DNA from: a virus
Reading direction: 5' to 3' (one strand)
IMG/VR virus record: IMGVR_UViG_3300012351_000011
Span: 1-54,989 of that record
Length of the DNA stretch: 54,989 bases
The notes below the pieces were generated by a model that ran no database searches, was not told where the DNA came from, and saw only the letters and a list, made by a program, of their open reading frames with translations. A program made the position numbers and the translations under genes. Below are positions 28,869 to 36,871 of this stretch, piece by piece. The number at the start of each line of letters is the position of its first letter. Positions within the stretch are counted from its first letter, which is position 1.

Positions 28869-29984
28869 ATGGCTGGCTTAAAGATGCCAAAGAAACTGAG
28901 CAAGGGAAGCATTATCTTGTTTGTCTTAGCAGCGGCAATAACAGGGTTCACTTCCCTGAAAACCATTGATCTGCTCAAATTCACAATGTCAGGTGATGAA
29001 GAAGCTTTTGCCTGGTTTGGTTGGGCGTGTTTTGAAGGTGGTTTAGCTGCCTGGATCTTCTTTAGTGGTTCAGGCGCGCGGCGTGATCAGCGCACCATTG
29101 CCACGTTGATGGTCTGGTTTAATCTCATTGCTGTAGCCGCTGCTTTCATTACTGATACGGTGCTTGTCGTTGGGCGTAAAGGCGACTTAGCGATTGATCA
29201 GGGTGTGCTCACCTGGATTGTTATCATTGCCGTCAGCATTGTAGTGATTGCGAACCTCGTAGCTGTTGTTGGCACGCATCAGCTAGACCCCGATACTCGC
29301 AAGCGTATCAAGGATGAAGAGTACCAGGAAGCGCTGGATGAAGCACAAGAGGCGGCAGAGCACGCTATTGAGATTGAACGGCTCAAGCAGATCACGAAAA
29401 ATGCTGCGGCTATTGCGCCTCACATTGGTTACCAGCAAGGTATGGACTGGACACAACAGATGTACAACCGCTTTGCGTTGCCAGGTATGGCGCAGTCCCC
29501 TTCCCTACCATCACCGCAAGTAGTGCAGTCACAACAACAACCCGCGCAAGGGCCTGCGCCATATAAAATGTCACCTGAGCTTCTAGCTCAGGTGCGGGTG
29601 ACATCACCAGGCACGTTTATGCAGCAGGAAAAGCCGTCATTCTTTGGCAAGATTGGCAACATGTTTACAGGCAAACAGGAATCACAACCTGATAACGTTA
29701 TGTCAAGTGATAAGTCTAGCACATCTGTTCAACCTGTTGCACAAGAGCCATTTTTTACTGAACAATATACTATGGAGGACTTGAGAAGGCAGCTACGGGA
29801 AAATCCGCCAGTTGGTATGCAAGGTTGGCTCAACCTGTATCACGAAAGTGGAGATGATGCTGTGATGACCTTTGCTGATTTCATAAAGCAGATGAAGGAG
29901 TCGACATCCAGCCCTTTACAATCACCCCAAATGACACCGGCCAATCACGAGGGGATCAGCAGTCAGAACGGCCATCAGAAGTAG
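28869..29984 (+). CDS. Membrane protein with four helices and a long cytoplasmic tail (371 aa)
   Basis: Four hydrophobic segments occur at about 13-31, 47-66, 79-100 and 113-137. A charged coiled coil (EEYQEALDEAQEAAEHAIEIERL) and a Gln/Ser/Pro-rich tail follow. AGGAAAGGAAA precedes the ATG. It is first in a short operon between integrase and the Xre gene, where lysogenic-conversion or DNA-transfer-type genes may lie. No family recalled. Confidence 0.6.
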   Translation: MAGLKMPKKLSKGSIILFVLAAAITGFTSLKTIDLLKFTMSGDEEAFAWFGWACFEGGLAAWIFFSGSGARRDQRTIATLMVWFNLIAVAAAFITDTVLVVGRKGDLAIDQGVLTWIVIIAVSIVVIANLVAVVGTHQLDPDTRKRIKDEEYQEALDEAQEAAEHAIEIERLKQITKNAAAIAPHIGYQQGMDWTQQMYNRFALPGMAQSPSLPSPQVVQSQQQPAQGPAPYKMSPELLAQVRVTSPGTFMQQEKPSFFGKIGNMFTGKQESQPDNVMSSDKSSTSVQPVAQEPFFTEQYTMEDLRRQLRENPPVGMQGWLNLYHESGDDAVMTFADFIKQMKESTSSPLQSPQMTPANHEGISSQNGHQK

Positions 29985-29989
29985 AGGGT

Positions 29990-30068
29990 GAAAATGTTAA
30001 CGTTGGCGGCCAAATGTTAACGGAAAATGTTAATGTTGAGGCGGAAAATGTTAACGTTAACATTTTCC
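29990..30068. repeat. Cluster of AAAATGTTAAC repeats ending in a 26-bp palindrome
   Basis: Copies start at about 29990, 30012, 30022 and 30043. The last is a perfect palindrome (30043-30068) made of GGAAAATGTTAAC and its complement. Copies in the reverse direction follow at 30667 and 30688. The repeats cover the start of the 30014 gene and also create an 8-codon leader frame (29994-30020). They look like operator or iteron sites. Confidence 0.6.
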
Positions 30069-30439
30069 CAGAGCAGTCAGAACCTCTTGTATTTCCAGTC
30101 ATGGAGTACGAGGGTTCTGGCAAAAAAGAGCTTGGATTTGTAGAAGTTGTCTACATGCTCCAATTGCGATACGACAAATGTAAAACCGATGAAGAGAGAG
30201 CGAATCCACAAAAAGGAGTATGGTTTTATGAGCGAACAGACCAGATGCGACGGCATTTCAAGCGAAGCTATCCAGAATACTTTGCCTCAATCGACGACTT
30301 CACCGCTGCTCGAAAGCGAAGAGAACGAGCAGAAGAGGCAAAACGAGTTAAAGGAGAGCGTATCAAGCGAGGACGAACAGCAGGGAGAATTCCAGCCGTC
30401 CGACCTGGAATTACTGACATTTCAGCCTATCGGAAGTGA
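30014..30439 (+). CDS. Basic hypothetical protein (141 aa), overlapping the next gene
   Basis: The N-terminus is repetitive (ENVNVEAENVNVNIF) because it is coded by the GTTAAC repeats. The core (LGFVEVVYMLQLRYDKCKT...FYERTDQMRRHFKRSYPEYF) looks like a folded domain, and the end is very basic (RKRRERAEEAKRVKGERIKR). It overlaps a tiny leader frame at its start and the 30228 gene by 212 bases in another frame. Function unknown; perhaps a DNA-binding protein. Confidence 0.5.
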   Translation: MLTENVNVEAENVNVNIFPEQSEPLVFPVMEYEGSGKKELGFVEVVYMLQLRYDKCKTDEERANPQKGVWFYERTDQMRRHFKRSYPEYFASIDDFTAARKRRERAEEAKRVKGERIKRGRTAGRIPAVRPGITDISAYRK

Positions 30440-30653
30440 GGTGTCTGTCAGCGTCTGGGATGCCACGCCTGAGCAGTTTGATACATATGTTCGCAAGTTC
30501 GCTAAAGGCTTCAAGAACGTCAATACGGAGGTGTGGCCTCATGCTGATAGGCTGCACTTCCTCAATCAACTGTATCAATACTGCCAGGATCGATGGTTGG
30601 TTTTTCCATTTGCCGGTTGTCACAAGCTCAAGAATGATGCTGTAAATGAGTAG
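30228..30653 (+). CDS. Hypothetical protein with acidic N-terminus (141 aa)
   Basis: AAAGGAG precedes the ATG, which lies inside the 30014 gene. The overlapped N-terminal half is acidic and Glu/Gln/Ser-rich (ESEENEQKRQNELKESV). The unique C-terminal half (VSVSVWDATPEQFDTYVRKFAKGFKNVNTEVWPHADRLHFLNQLY) looks like a folded domain. The overlap thus codes for a basic tail in one frame and an acidic one in the other. Confidence 0.55.
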   Translation: MSEQTRCDGISSEAIQNTLPQSTTSPLLESEENEQKRQNELKESVSSEDEQQGEFQPSDLELLTFQPIGSEVSVSVWDATPEQFDTYVRKFAKGFKNVNTEVWPHADRLHFLNQLYQYCQDRWLVFPFAGCHKLKNDAVNE

Positions 30654-30699
30654 TGTTAATATCTGGCGTTAACATTTTACAGGAGGTATTAACATTTTT

Positions 30700-30840
30700 A
30701 TGCAACAATGTGAACGTTGCGGGCGCAAAGGTGAGACCCAGACCGTCGAAACAAAGGACGGCAAACAAATCGGGCGCATGTGTGCCAAGTGCATCAAGAT
30801 CGTTATCCGGCCAAATACAGCTTGGCAGGTAAAGCGATAG
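30700..30840 (+). CDS. Small zinc-ribbon protein (46 aa)
   Basis: The frame has CERCG near the start and CAKC in the middle, a four-cysteine ribbon, and a basic end (IRPNTAWQVKR). AGGAGG lies 13 bases before the ATG, separated by a reverse copy of the GTTAAC-type repeat, so binding there could affect its translation. Confidence 0.55.
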   Translation: MQQCERCGRKGETQTVETKDGKQIGRMCAKCIKIVIRPNTAWQVKR

Positions 30841-30886
30841 ATAACAAGTTTTATGTCAACTAGTCAAAAAAGGAAGAAACTTAACC

Positions 30887-31309
30887 ATGAAGAAACTCAT
30901 TATCGTTGCAATTCTTACCATCGTTCTGTGTATCGGCATAGCGCATATTGCCTCGCCTCCAGTCAGGGCCGCGCAAGTTACAGCGCAAACGACAAATGTT
31001 GTGCTGTTCAAGTGGATACAGAAGGGGAGCGGTAGTACGCTTCTTACGGACACAAGCGGCTATGCCAGTGGCTGGCACACAGTTTTCTGGTGTACAGGTG
31101 GCTTCAATGACGTGGCTACGATCACTGAATATGACAATATCACGACGCCTCCCACGCCGTTGTATACCGCGCGCTATCATTGCGACGGTGGCAAGCATTA
31201 CCATCTGGAGGCGAATTCGTTGTCATACGAGAGCTGGAGTGTCACTGAGCGTTTGCGCGACACCACGACTTTGAAGGCGATAGGCCAGTGTGTAGTAGGC
31301 TCCTGTTGA
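30887..31309 (+). CDS. Secreted protein with signal peptide (140 aa)
   Basis: A clear signal peptide (MKKLIIVAILTIVLCIGIAHIA...VRAA) is followed by a beta-rich domain with four cysteines (FWCTGG, YHCDGG, GQCVVGSC), probably disulphide-bonded outside the cell. AGGAAGAAAC precedes the ATG. A strong terminator follows. As it lies between the integrase and the Xre gene, lysogenic conversion of the host surface is possible. Confidence 0.65.
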   Translation: MKKLIIVAILTIVLCIGIAHIASPPVRAAQVTAQTTNVVLFKWIQKGSGSTLLTDTSGYASGWHTVFWCTGGFNDVATITEYDNITTPPTPLYTARYHCDGGKHYHLEANSLSYESWSVTERLRDTTTLKAIGQCVVGSC

Positions 31310-31331
31310 CCTGGTAGAAGTCAGATAGAGC

Positions 31332-31370
31332 AAGAGGACCTGGAATTGCTAAGTGTTTCCAGGTCCTCTT
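31332..31370. terminator. Bidirectional intrinsic terminator
   Basis: AAGAGGACCTGGAA and TTCCAGGTCCTCTT form a perfect 14-bp stem with an 11-base loop between convergent genes; TTCTT follows on the (+) side. Confidence 0.9.
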
Positions 31371-31373
31371 TTC

Positions 31374-31577
31374 TTACTCTTCCGCGCTTTCAACCAACTC
31401 CGAGACATCAACCCCCAGCGCTTTCGCCAGTCTATCAAGTGTGTTGAGCGTAACATTTGGCGTAGGCTCACGAAATATCTTTTGAATGCCTTTGATATCG
31501 ATCCCTGTCAGTTTAGATAGCTTCCTCTGACTAATCCCTTTAGCTTGTGCAATCTCCTTTACCTTCAGCCGTACCAT
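31374..31577 (-). CDS. Xre/CI-type repressor candidate (67 aa)
   Basis: One helix-turn-helix domain: KVKEIAQAKGISQRKLSKLTGIDIKGIQKIF, then LDRLAKALGVDVSELV. It is a paralogue of the 18256 protein. It is transcribed away from the late-operon promoter and shares with it an intergenic region with inverted repeats, so it may set lysogeny or late expression. Confidence 0.8.
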   Translation of the reverse strand: MVRLKVKEIAQAKGISQRKLSKLTGIDIKGIQKIFREPTPNVTLNTLDRLAKALGVDVSELVESAEE

Positions 31578-31584
31578 CTCTCTT

Positions 31585-31641
31585 TATGCTCATTTCTTTA
31601 TATTTCAGGTGTTGTTATATAACACCCATATGCATGAGCAT
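31585..31641. promoter_or_regulatory. Operator candidates upstream of the Xre gene
   Basis: TGTTATATAACA (within GGTGTTGTTATATAACACC) is a perfect palindrome, and TATGCTCAT (about 31585) is mirrored by ATGAGCATA (about 31633). These are likely sites for the 31374 protein. Confidence 0.5.
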
Positions 31642-31711
31642 AGACGGTATGTGCCTCCACGGCATATAAACACATGGGAATTAGTACCAAGGAGGCATAG
31701 ATACCAACAGA

Positions 31712-31740
31712 TTGTCTTTTATGTAAAGTTGCGCTATACT
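31712..31740 (+). promoter_or_regulatory. Late-operon promoter
   Basis: TTGTCT (31712-31717), 17 bases, TATACT (31735-31740). A second possible promoter, TTGTTT-N18-TATACT, lies at 31818-31847. Confidence 0.6.
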
Positions 31741-31780
31741 AAGAGTAGCGTTCTGATGGCATGGACATCTCCGGACTAGA

Positions 31781-31826
31781 CAAGCATCTTGCTCCCCCTT
31801 ACCCCTTGCAAGGTGCTTGTTTTTTA
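31781..31826 (+). terminator. Leader terminator before the late genes
   Basis: CAAGCATCTTGC pairs with GCAAGGTGCTTG (one G-T pair) and is followed by six T. Transcripts from the 31712 promoter would stop here and give an RNA of about 80 bases unless antitermination occurs. One palindrome copy (31802) forms part of the right arm. Confidence 0.7.
31802..31813. repeat. Dispersed palindrome, copy 17
   Basis: CCCCTTGCAAGG within the leader terminator. Confidence 0.85.
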
Positions 31827-31831
31827 TATAA

Positions 31832-32161
31832 GTGACGAGTTATACTGTTGTACAGACAACCTTTACTTATGTCAACTTGGGGAAAACTTTGATCAAACCA
31901 GACGCCAAGCTTTCAATTCAGCGTATCTCGCTCAAACATATTCAATGTACTGAGTACCAGGAGCGATATCCTGAGAAGCTTCTGCTCTATGTTAAGCTTT
32001 TGAAAGAGCATCCAGGGGAATACGCTGGTTTGTTATTTGTCAAGCCATCGGGTACACATGCTGGGATGTTTGAACTCTTAGATGGACATCATAAATTTTG
32101 TGCAAGTATCTTAACAGGTCGTCCTGATGTCCTGTGTGTAGTGATTGAGGAGCCATTATGA
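31832..32161 (+). CDS. ParB/Srx-type nuclease-fold protein
   Basis: The 109-residue protein has the ParB N-terminal domain pattern: IQRISLKHI, then GLLFVKPS and FELLDGHHKFCASIL, where DGHHK equals the GxxR/ERxxA-type motif region. It lacks the helix-turn-helix and dimer parts of true ParB. Such short forms stand before phage terminases and may act in DNA processing. GTG 31832 lies in the second possible promoter, so TTG 31889 (GGGG seven bases upstream) may be the true start. Confidence 0.65.
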   Translation: MTSYTVVQTTFTYVNLGKTLIKPDAKLSIQRISLKHIQCTEYQERYPEKLLLYVKLLKEHPGEYAGLLFVKPSGTHAGMFELLDGHHKFCASILTGRPDVLCVVIEEPL

Positions 32162-32757
32162 GCGATACACTACAAGGGCATCCATGGGATCGGCAAAAAG
32201 ATGAGAATGGCAAACTTGAGCCTATGTTGTGGTGGAGGCGTTTTGAGATATATCGTTTGCTTGCTCCTGTGCGCACAATGACGCTGGCCTATCGTACAGA
32301 AGTGCCTGATACAGATCGTAAATTTGCTCCTACTCGTTGGTATATGAACGCAAAACAGTGGAAGTGGGATGAACGCGCGTCGGCGTGGGATAAGTTTCAG
32401 GCAGAAGAGCTTGAAAAACAGATAGCGGCAGAACAAAAGAGGATATTCAATCGGCAATATGCGCTTATTCATAAACGTGTCAAAGCACTGAACAAGCTTG
32501 CCAAGAAGCTTGAAGCGTATATGGAGGATGAAAATAATATCTGGCTACCCGATGTGAAAAGCATCGGCACAGGTCCTTCAGCAGAGCGTGTTGACCTTAT
32601 CAAATTTAACGATGCATTGATAAGCGAATACCGTGCGACGTTTGCCGATTTAGCCGCTGAACTGGGACATCGCATTAAGAAGACAAAAATGGATGTGTCA
32701 GTCACTCCCAAAGAGTACGTTGGCATCTCGGAAGATGAAGAAGGGAGTGAGCCTTGA
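32158..32757 (+). CDS. Terminase small subunit-like protein
   Basis: The 199-residue protein has an N-terminal region rich in Trp (MLWWRRFEIYRLL...KQWKWDERASAWDKFQ), a long charged helix and an acidic end. Size, the Trp-rich helix-turn-helix-like start and its position directly before the large terminase (1-base overlap) support the small subunit that selects phage DNA. ATGA overlap with the ParB-like gene. Confidence 0.65.
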   Translation: MSDTLQGHPWDRQKDENGKLEPMLWWRRFEIYRLLAPVRTMTLAYRTEVPDTDRKFAPTRWYMNAKQWKWDERASAWDKFQAEELEKQIAAEQKRIFNRQYALIHKRVKALNKLAKKLEAYMEDENNIWLPDVKSIGTGPSAERVDLIKFNDALISEYRATFADLAAELGHRIKKTKMDVSVTPKEYVGISEDEEGSEP

Positions 32758-34109
32758 TGGTAGCAGTTCCCTCTTATTCATCTCGACCAAATCTCAAAGT
32801 GTTATCACGTCCGAAAGAACGGCGCGCATATCAGCCATTTGGCGCAGCTCGTCAAGCCTGGCGTTCTGCTCGTCGAGAATGTTTGCTTGTGGGTCCGGCA
32901 AATACTGGCAAATCCAGAGCACTGCTTGAAAAGCTCCATTATTGTGCTGATAAGTATCCTGGCATACGTGGTTTGATGGTACGTAAGACACGTAAGAGCC
33001 TGACACAATCGGCCATGGTTACCTATGAGCAAAAGGTTCTCCCCGAGGGATGGCTTGATAGCCTTATTCATTTCAACACCACTGATCAGCAGTATGAATA
33101 TCCGAACGGCAGTATCATTGCCGTTGCCGGGATGGATGACCCTGACAAGATTCAGTCTTCTGAGTGGGACATGATCTATGTGCAGGAAGCAACAGAACTG
33201 AATGAAGAAGACTGGGAGATCATGACAAAATGTTTGCGTAACAAAGTCATGCGTTACCAGCAACTCATTGCTGACTGCAACCCTTCGTATCCTACGCATT
33301 GGCTCAAGAAACGCTGTGACCGTGGCGCAACGCTCATGCTTTACTCCCGGCATGAAGACAACCCAACATTCACGCCTGAAGATCAGGCAACCCTCGACGC
33401 ACTAACAGGCGTGCGTAAAAAGCGATTGAGAGATGGGATATGGGCCGCTGCTGAAGGCATAGTGTATGAAGAGTGGGACCCAGCTATCCACCTGGTTGAT
33501 CGTTCTGATATTCCCTTCAGATGGCCGCGCTACTGGGTCCTGGATTTTGGCTTCCGTCATCCATTTTGCTTACAGTGGTGGGCAGAACAGCCTGACGGTG
33601 AATTGGTACGCTATCGAGAAATTTACATGACACAGCGACTGGTAGAAGAGCACGCGAAACTTGCGATGAAATTGAGTGCAGGTGAACCTCGGCCAGTGGC
33701 AATTATTTGCGATTCAGCAGATGCCGAAGGGCGTGCGACCTTTCAAAAGCATACCGGCTATGACACTGTTCCTGCACAGAAAGCCATTAGCATGGGTATT
33801 CAGGATGTGCAGTCTCGATTACGTGTACAACGCAATAAAAAGCCAGGTGTGCGCTTTATGCGCGATAGCCTGGTTGAACGCGATCCATGGCTTGAAAGCA
33901 AAAAAATGCCAATGTGTACAGAAGAAGAATTTGAAAGTTATGTGTGGAATGAGGACAACGGGCGTAAAAAGGGTGAAGAGCCGGTAGACAAGGACAATCA
34001 CGGCATGGACTGTTTGAGGTATCTTTGCCGCTACAAAGAGGGCGGCCAGGACATTGACGAACTTGACGAAGAAACCGCAAGTGCGATTAGTGGATACATG
34101 GGATATTAG
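32757..34109 (+). CDS. terL: Terminase large subunit
   Basis: The 450-residue protein has the packaging ATPase (Walker A GPANTGKS at 46-53; Walker B MIYVQEATE) and the RNase H-like nuclease with acidic sites in LDFGFRHPF, ICDSADAEG and DNHGMDCLRY. It pumps DNA into the prohead and cuts the concatemer. The start at 32757 shares its A with the upstream TGA and follows GGGAG. Confidence 0.95.
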   Translation: MVAVPSYSSRPNLKVLSRPKERRAYQPFGAARQAWRSARRECLLVGPANTGKSRALLEKLHYCADKYPGIRGLMVRKTRKSLTQSAMVTYEQKVLPEGWLDSLIHFNTTDQQYEYPNGSIIAVAGMDDPDKIQSSEWDMIYVQEATELNEEDWEIMTKCLRNKVMRYQQLIADCNPSYPTHWLKKRCDRGATLMLYSRHEDNPTFTPEDQATLDALTGVRKKRLRDGIWAAAEGIVYEEWDPAIHLVDRSDIPFRWPRYWVLDFGFRHPFCLQWWAEQPDGELVRYREIYMTQRLVEEHAKLAMKLSAGEPRPVAIICDSADAEGRATFQKHTGYDTVPAQKAISMGIQDVQSRLRVQRNKKPGVRFMRDSLVERDPWLESKKMPMCTEEEFESYVWNEDNGRKKGEEPVDKDNHGMDCLRYLCRYKEGGQDIDELDEETASAISGYMGY

Positions 34110-34119
34110 GAGAATTTAT

Positions 34120-34584
34120 ATGTCAGTTAGTAAAAATACAGTAAATATTTTACAGCATAAACGGCTTGTAGCTTCATATATGGAGCGTGTTGTCAGCGAT
34201 CTTACCAAACGTGCTATAGAGCACGATGATACGAAGTTTGGGCCTGAAGAGTTTGACGCCTACGAGGAAGCGCTTCCAAAGTTTGAAGTAGTCGAATATG
34301 GCTCGGAGGAATACAAGCAAGTTTGCCGTGATATCAAACCGGCTATTCAGCATCATGTCACATCCAGCCGACACCACCCGGAATACTTTGGTGATGCTGG
34401 AATCAATGGCATGAACCTTATTGACCTGCTTGAAATGACGTGTGACTGGGTTGCAGCATCTCAAAGAGGCGGGGGGAATAAAGATGATCTGATCAAAGGG
34501 CTCGAGATCAACAAAAAGCGATTTGGTATCAGTGACCAGCTTTTCGAGATCATCAAGAACACTGTTGCTGACTTGAAGCAGTAA
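34120..34584 (+). CDS. DUF5662-like phage protein
   Basis: The 154-residue protein shows HKRLVASYM near the start, EHDDTKFGPEEFDAY, HHVTSSRHHPEYF and LIDLLEMTCDWVAAS. This His/Asp-rich helical pattern is that of DUF5662 phage proteins and recalls HD-type metal sites. Role unknown; it sits between terminase and portal. AGGAG precedes the ATG. Confidence 0.65.
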   Translation: MSVSKNTVNILQHKRLVASYMERVVSDLTKRAIEHDDTKFGPEEFDAYEEALPKFEVVEYGSEEYKQVCRDIKPAIQHHVTSSRHHPEYFGDAGINGMNLIDLLEMTCDWVAASQRGGGNKDDLIKGLEINKKRFGISDQLFEIIKNTVADLKQ

Positions 34585-34598
34585 CCCCTTGCAAGGGG
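34585..34598. repeat. Dispersed palindrome, copy 18
   Basis: CCCCTTGCAAGGGG immediately after the TAA of the 34120 gene. Confidence 0.95.
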
Positions 34599-34619
34599 AA
34601 ATTGATAGGATATTAGAAC

Positions 34620-36239
34620 ATGGGATTACTTGGAGGACTTATGCAATGGGGTAGCGCCGGGGTAACCGGTTTTCAAGCAGGTCTAGCGGCAGCTCGGAGA
34701 GTATTTGAAGACCCACAGACCGCCTATCAGCAGCAATACTTCCGCACGCGTGTTGCTGAATACTCGCTCTTGTGGGCCTACTACAACAATTCCATGTTCG
34801 ATAAGTCCATTGGCTACTTGAACAACTGGACAACCTACCGCACATTTGCGCTGTACAAATCGAACTACAATCTCTACAGAAATATCCGCCTGATATACAA
34901 CCCTACACGCCGACTTGTGGACTTTTACGCAGGTGCCATTTACCCAGGTGTTCTCAGTGAAGATGGTTCAGATTTGCCTGATAGCGTACCTCTTGCTGTT
35001 CCCTTTGCAGAGGACACGGACGACGCGCTGAAGGATGCCATAGCGCAATTCTGGGCATGGTCAAACTGGCAAAGCAAAAAAGCCGTTCAGGTCAGATATG
35101 GCGCAGCTCTTGGCAGTGTTCTCATCGAGATTTGCGACGATTTGGATAGAGGCAAAGTGACCGCTGAAATCATCTGGCCTGGTTTTGTCACAAACTTGCG
35201 TTTGGACTCAGCAGGCAACGTCAAATCTTACTGGATAGAGTACCTGGCACGTGATCAGAATGGTTCATACACCTATCGCAAAGAAGTGGACCTTGACTCG
35301 TTCCGATACTTCAAGGACAATCAGCCATTTGACTACTCAGAGACCGGTGCAGGTGCTGTTGTAGAGAACCCATATGGCTTTATCCCAGCGGTGTGGATAC
35401 AACACATCAATGTCGGTGGAGATCATGGCAGCGCGGCTATATCAGGCTCAATGGGCAAGATCGACGAACTGAACAACCTTGTATCGCATGTCCATGACCA
35501 AATACACAAGAAAATCGGCGCTCCCTTGGTGATGTGGTCCGATGGAAGTGTTCAGAGTCTGTTTAACAACAAAAAGCGTGGTTCAACAGAGGATTTCGAC
35601 GTGCCTACAACTGATCAGGAAAATGTGCTTGTGCTCAAAGGGCCTGCAGGTGGAGGAATTGACCATTTAGCCGGGGATCTGAACCTTGCCGATAGCGCCG
35701 TCTACATGGATAAGCTCTTGGGAGAGATAGAACAAGATCATCCTGAACTTGTGTTTTACAAAGAATTGCGAGGCATGTCACAAGTCACAGGACCAGCTGC
35801 AAGTCGCTTAGTTGGAGATGTTGCATCGCGTGTGGCTGAAGTCATGGCGAATTATGACCAGGCAAACATTTCCCTCTTCAGAATGGCTGTAGCGATCGCT
35901 GGTTTTCGTGCCAATAGTGGCGCCTGGGGACCGTTAAACAGGCAACAGCAAAAGTTTACACCGTTTGACTTGTACTCTTATGAGCGCGGCGACCTCGACA
36001 TAGCAATTATGCCGCGTCCATTGCTGACACCAACCAAATCGGAAGTAGCACAGGAAAAGACAGCCATGTGGACAGGTGTAAAGATGGCAGTGGACGCAGG
36101 CGCGACGCTCGAATTCGTCCTGCGTGACGAAGGGTATACCGATGAAGAACTGACCGAGCTGGGGAATGCAAAAATGCAGCAAATTCAGCGTGATCAGATG
36201 TTAAGCCAAGAGGATACTATACCTCAAATGATGCAATGA
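34620..36239 (+). CDS. Portal protein
   Basis: The 539-residue protein has the portal layout: N-terminal clip/wing (YLNNWTTYRTFALYKSN...IRLIYNPTRRLVDFYAGAIYPG), a central part (WIQHINVGGDHGSAAISGSMGKIDELNNLVSHV) and the C-terminal crown with TKSEVAQEKTAMWTGVKMAVDAGATLEFVLRDEGYTDEEL. Twelve copies form the DNA gate at one capsid vertex. Size and position after the terminase are as expected. Confidence 0.85.
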   Translation: MGLLGGLMQWGSAGVTGFQAGLAAARRVFEDPQTAYQQQYFRTRVAEYSLLWAYYNNSMFDKSIGYLNNWTTYRTFALYKSNYNLYRNIRLIYNPTRRLVDFYAGAIYPGVLSEDGSDLPDSVPLAVPFAEDTDDALKDAIAQFWAWSNWQSKKAVQVRYGAALGSVLIEICDDLDRGKVTAEIIWPGFVTNLRLDSAGNVKSYWIEYLARDQNGSYTYRKEVDLDSFRYFKDNQPFDYSETGAGAVVENPYGFIPAVWIQHINVGGDHGSAAISGSMGKIDELNNLVSHVHDQIHKKIGAPLVMWSDGSVQSLFNNKKRGSTEDFDVPTTDQENVLVLKGPAGGGIDHLAGDLNLADSAVYMDKLLGEIEQDHPELVFYKELRGMSQVTGPAASRLVGDVASRVAEVMANYDQANISLFRMAVAIAGFRANSGAWGPLNRQQQKFTPFDLYSYERGDLDIAIMPRPLLTPTKSEVAQEKTAMWTGVKMAVDAGATLEFVLRDEGYTDEELTELGNAKMQQIQRDQMLSQEDTIPQMMQ

Positions 36240-36251
36240 TAGGAGAAAACA

Positions 36252-36575
36252 GTGGAAGGTAGTACCGATAAACTCATGAAGGAACTTCAATCGGTAAAAA
36301 GGGAACGTTTGTTACATGGTGAGTGGCTGCCAGAGAAGGATGAAATAAGTTCTCTCAAAAGGCCAGAGACTCAACCGATTGCAGTGTCTCGTGACTGGGA
36401 AAAGCTGAGCAAAGAACAGCAGCAAGATGTACAAAACTTACGTGATCGTATGGGTCAACATCTTATTGCAGAAGCTGAGTCATTTTACAAACAGCATCCT
36501 GAACTTCAGTTGACCTGGAGCTTCACGCTGGATGCGCTTATTCGTGGCAATCATGATTCCCTTGCAAGGGAGTAG
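36252..36575 (+). CDS. Hypothetical protein (107 aa)
   Basis: A charged helical protein from GTG 36252 (AGGAG six bases before). It has ...EKLSKEQQQDVQNLRDRMGQHLIAEAESFYKQHPELQL... and ends SLARE, coded by a palindrome copy right before the stop. It may be a small head or scaffold helper; not recognised. Confidence 0.55.
   Translation: MEGSTDKLMKELQSVKRERLLHGEWLPEKDEISSLKRPETQPIAVSRDWEKLSKEQQQDVQNLRDRMGQHLIAEAESFYKQHPELQLTWSFTLDALIRGNHDSLARE
36559..36570. repeat. Dispersed palindrome, copy 19
   Basis: CCCTTGCAAGGG over the last codons of the 36252 gene (SLARE-stop). Confidence 0.9.
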
Positions 36576-36592
36576 AAAGCGAGAAAACAATT

Positions 36593-36850
36593 ATGGCATT
36601 TGGACTTGAACATGAGCCGGTAGCAGGTGAGCCGGATTTAATGGTACAAACAAAAACCTTGCGTGTGAGCATTGACAGTGACATCAAAGAAGCGCAACGC
36701 CTTGCTGCGCGTATCGCACGTGGCACAGGCGGGCGCAATGTGGCTCTGTGTATCACTCACCTGGAAGATGCAAAGATGCGTCTAGGCATGGCGCTAGGTG
36801 ACTTTGGGCACAAATTGCCTGAAGAATATCGAGACGAGGCAGCACAGTAG
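36593..36850 (+). CDS. Acb2/Tad1-hairpin-like small protein (85 aa)
   Basis: After a short start, the protein reads IDSDIKEAQRLAARIARGTGG then RNVALCITHLEDAKMRLGMALGDFG. This two-helix pattern, with the A-x-T-x-LE-x-A-x-M-x-LG core, is like the helical hairpin domain of Acb2/Tad1 proteins, which bind cyclic nucleotides and block CBASS or Thoeris defence. Many phages keep such a gene among head genes. The match is from memory of the pattern and is tentative. Confidence 0.45.
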   Translation: MAFGLEHEPVAGEPDLMVQTKTLRVSIDSDIKEAQRLAARIARGTGGRNVALCITHLEDAKMRLGMALGDFGHKLPEEYRDEAAQ

Positions 36851-36871
36851 ATAAGAAAGCGAGAAAATACC

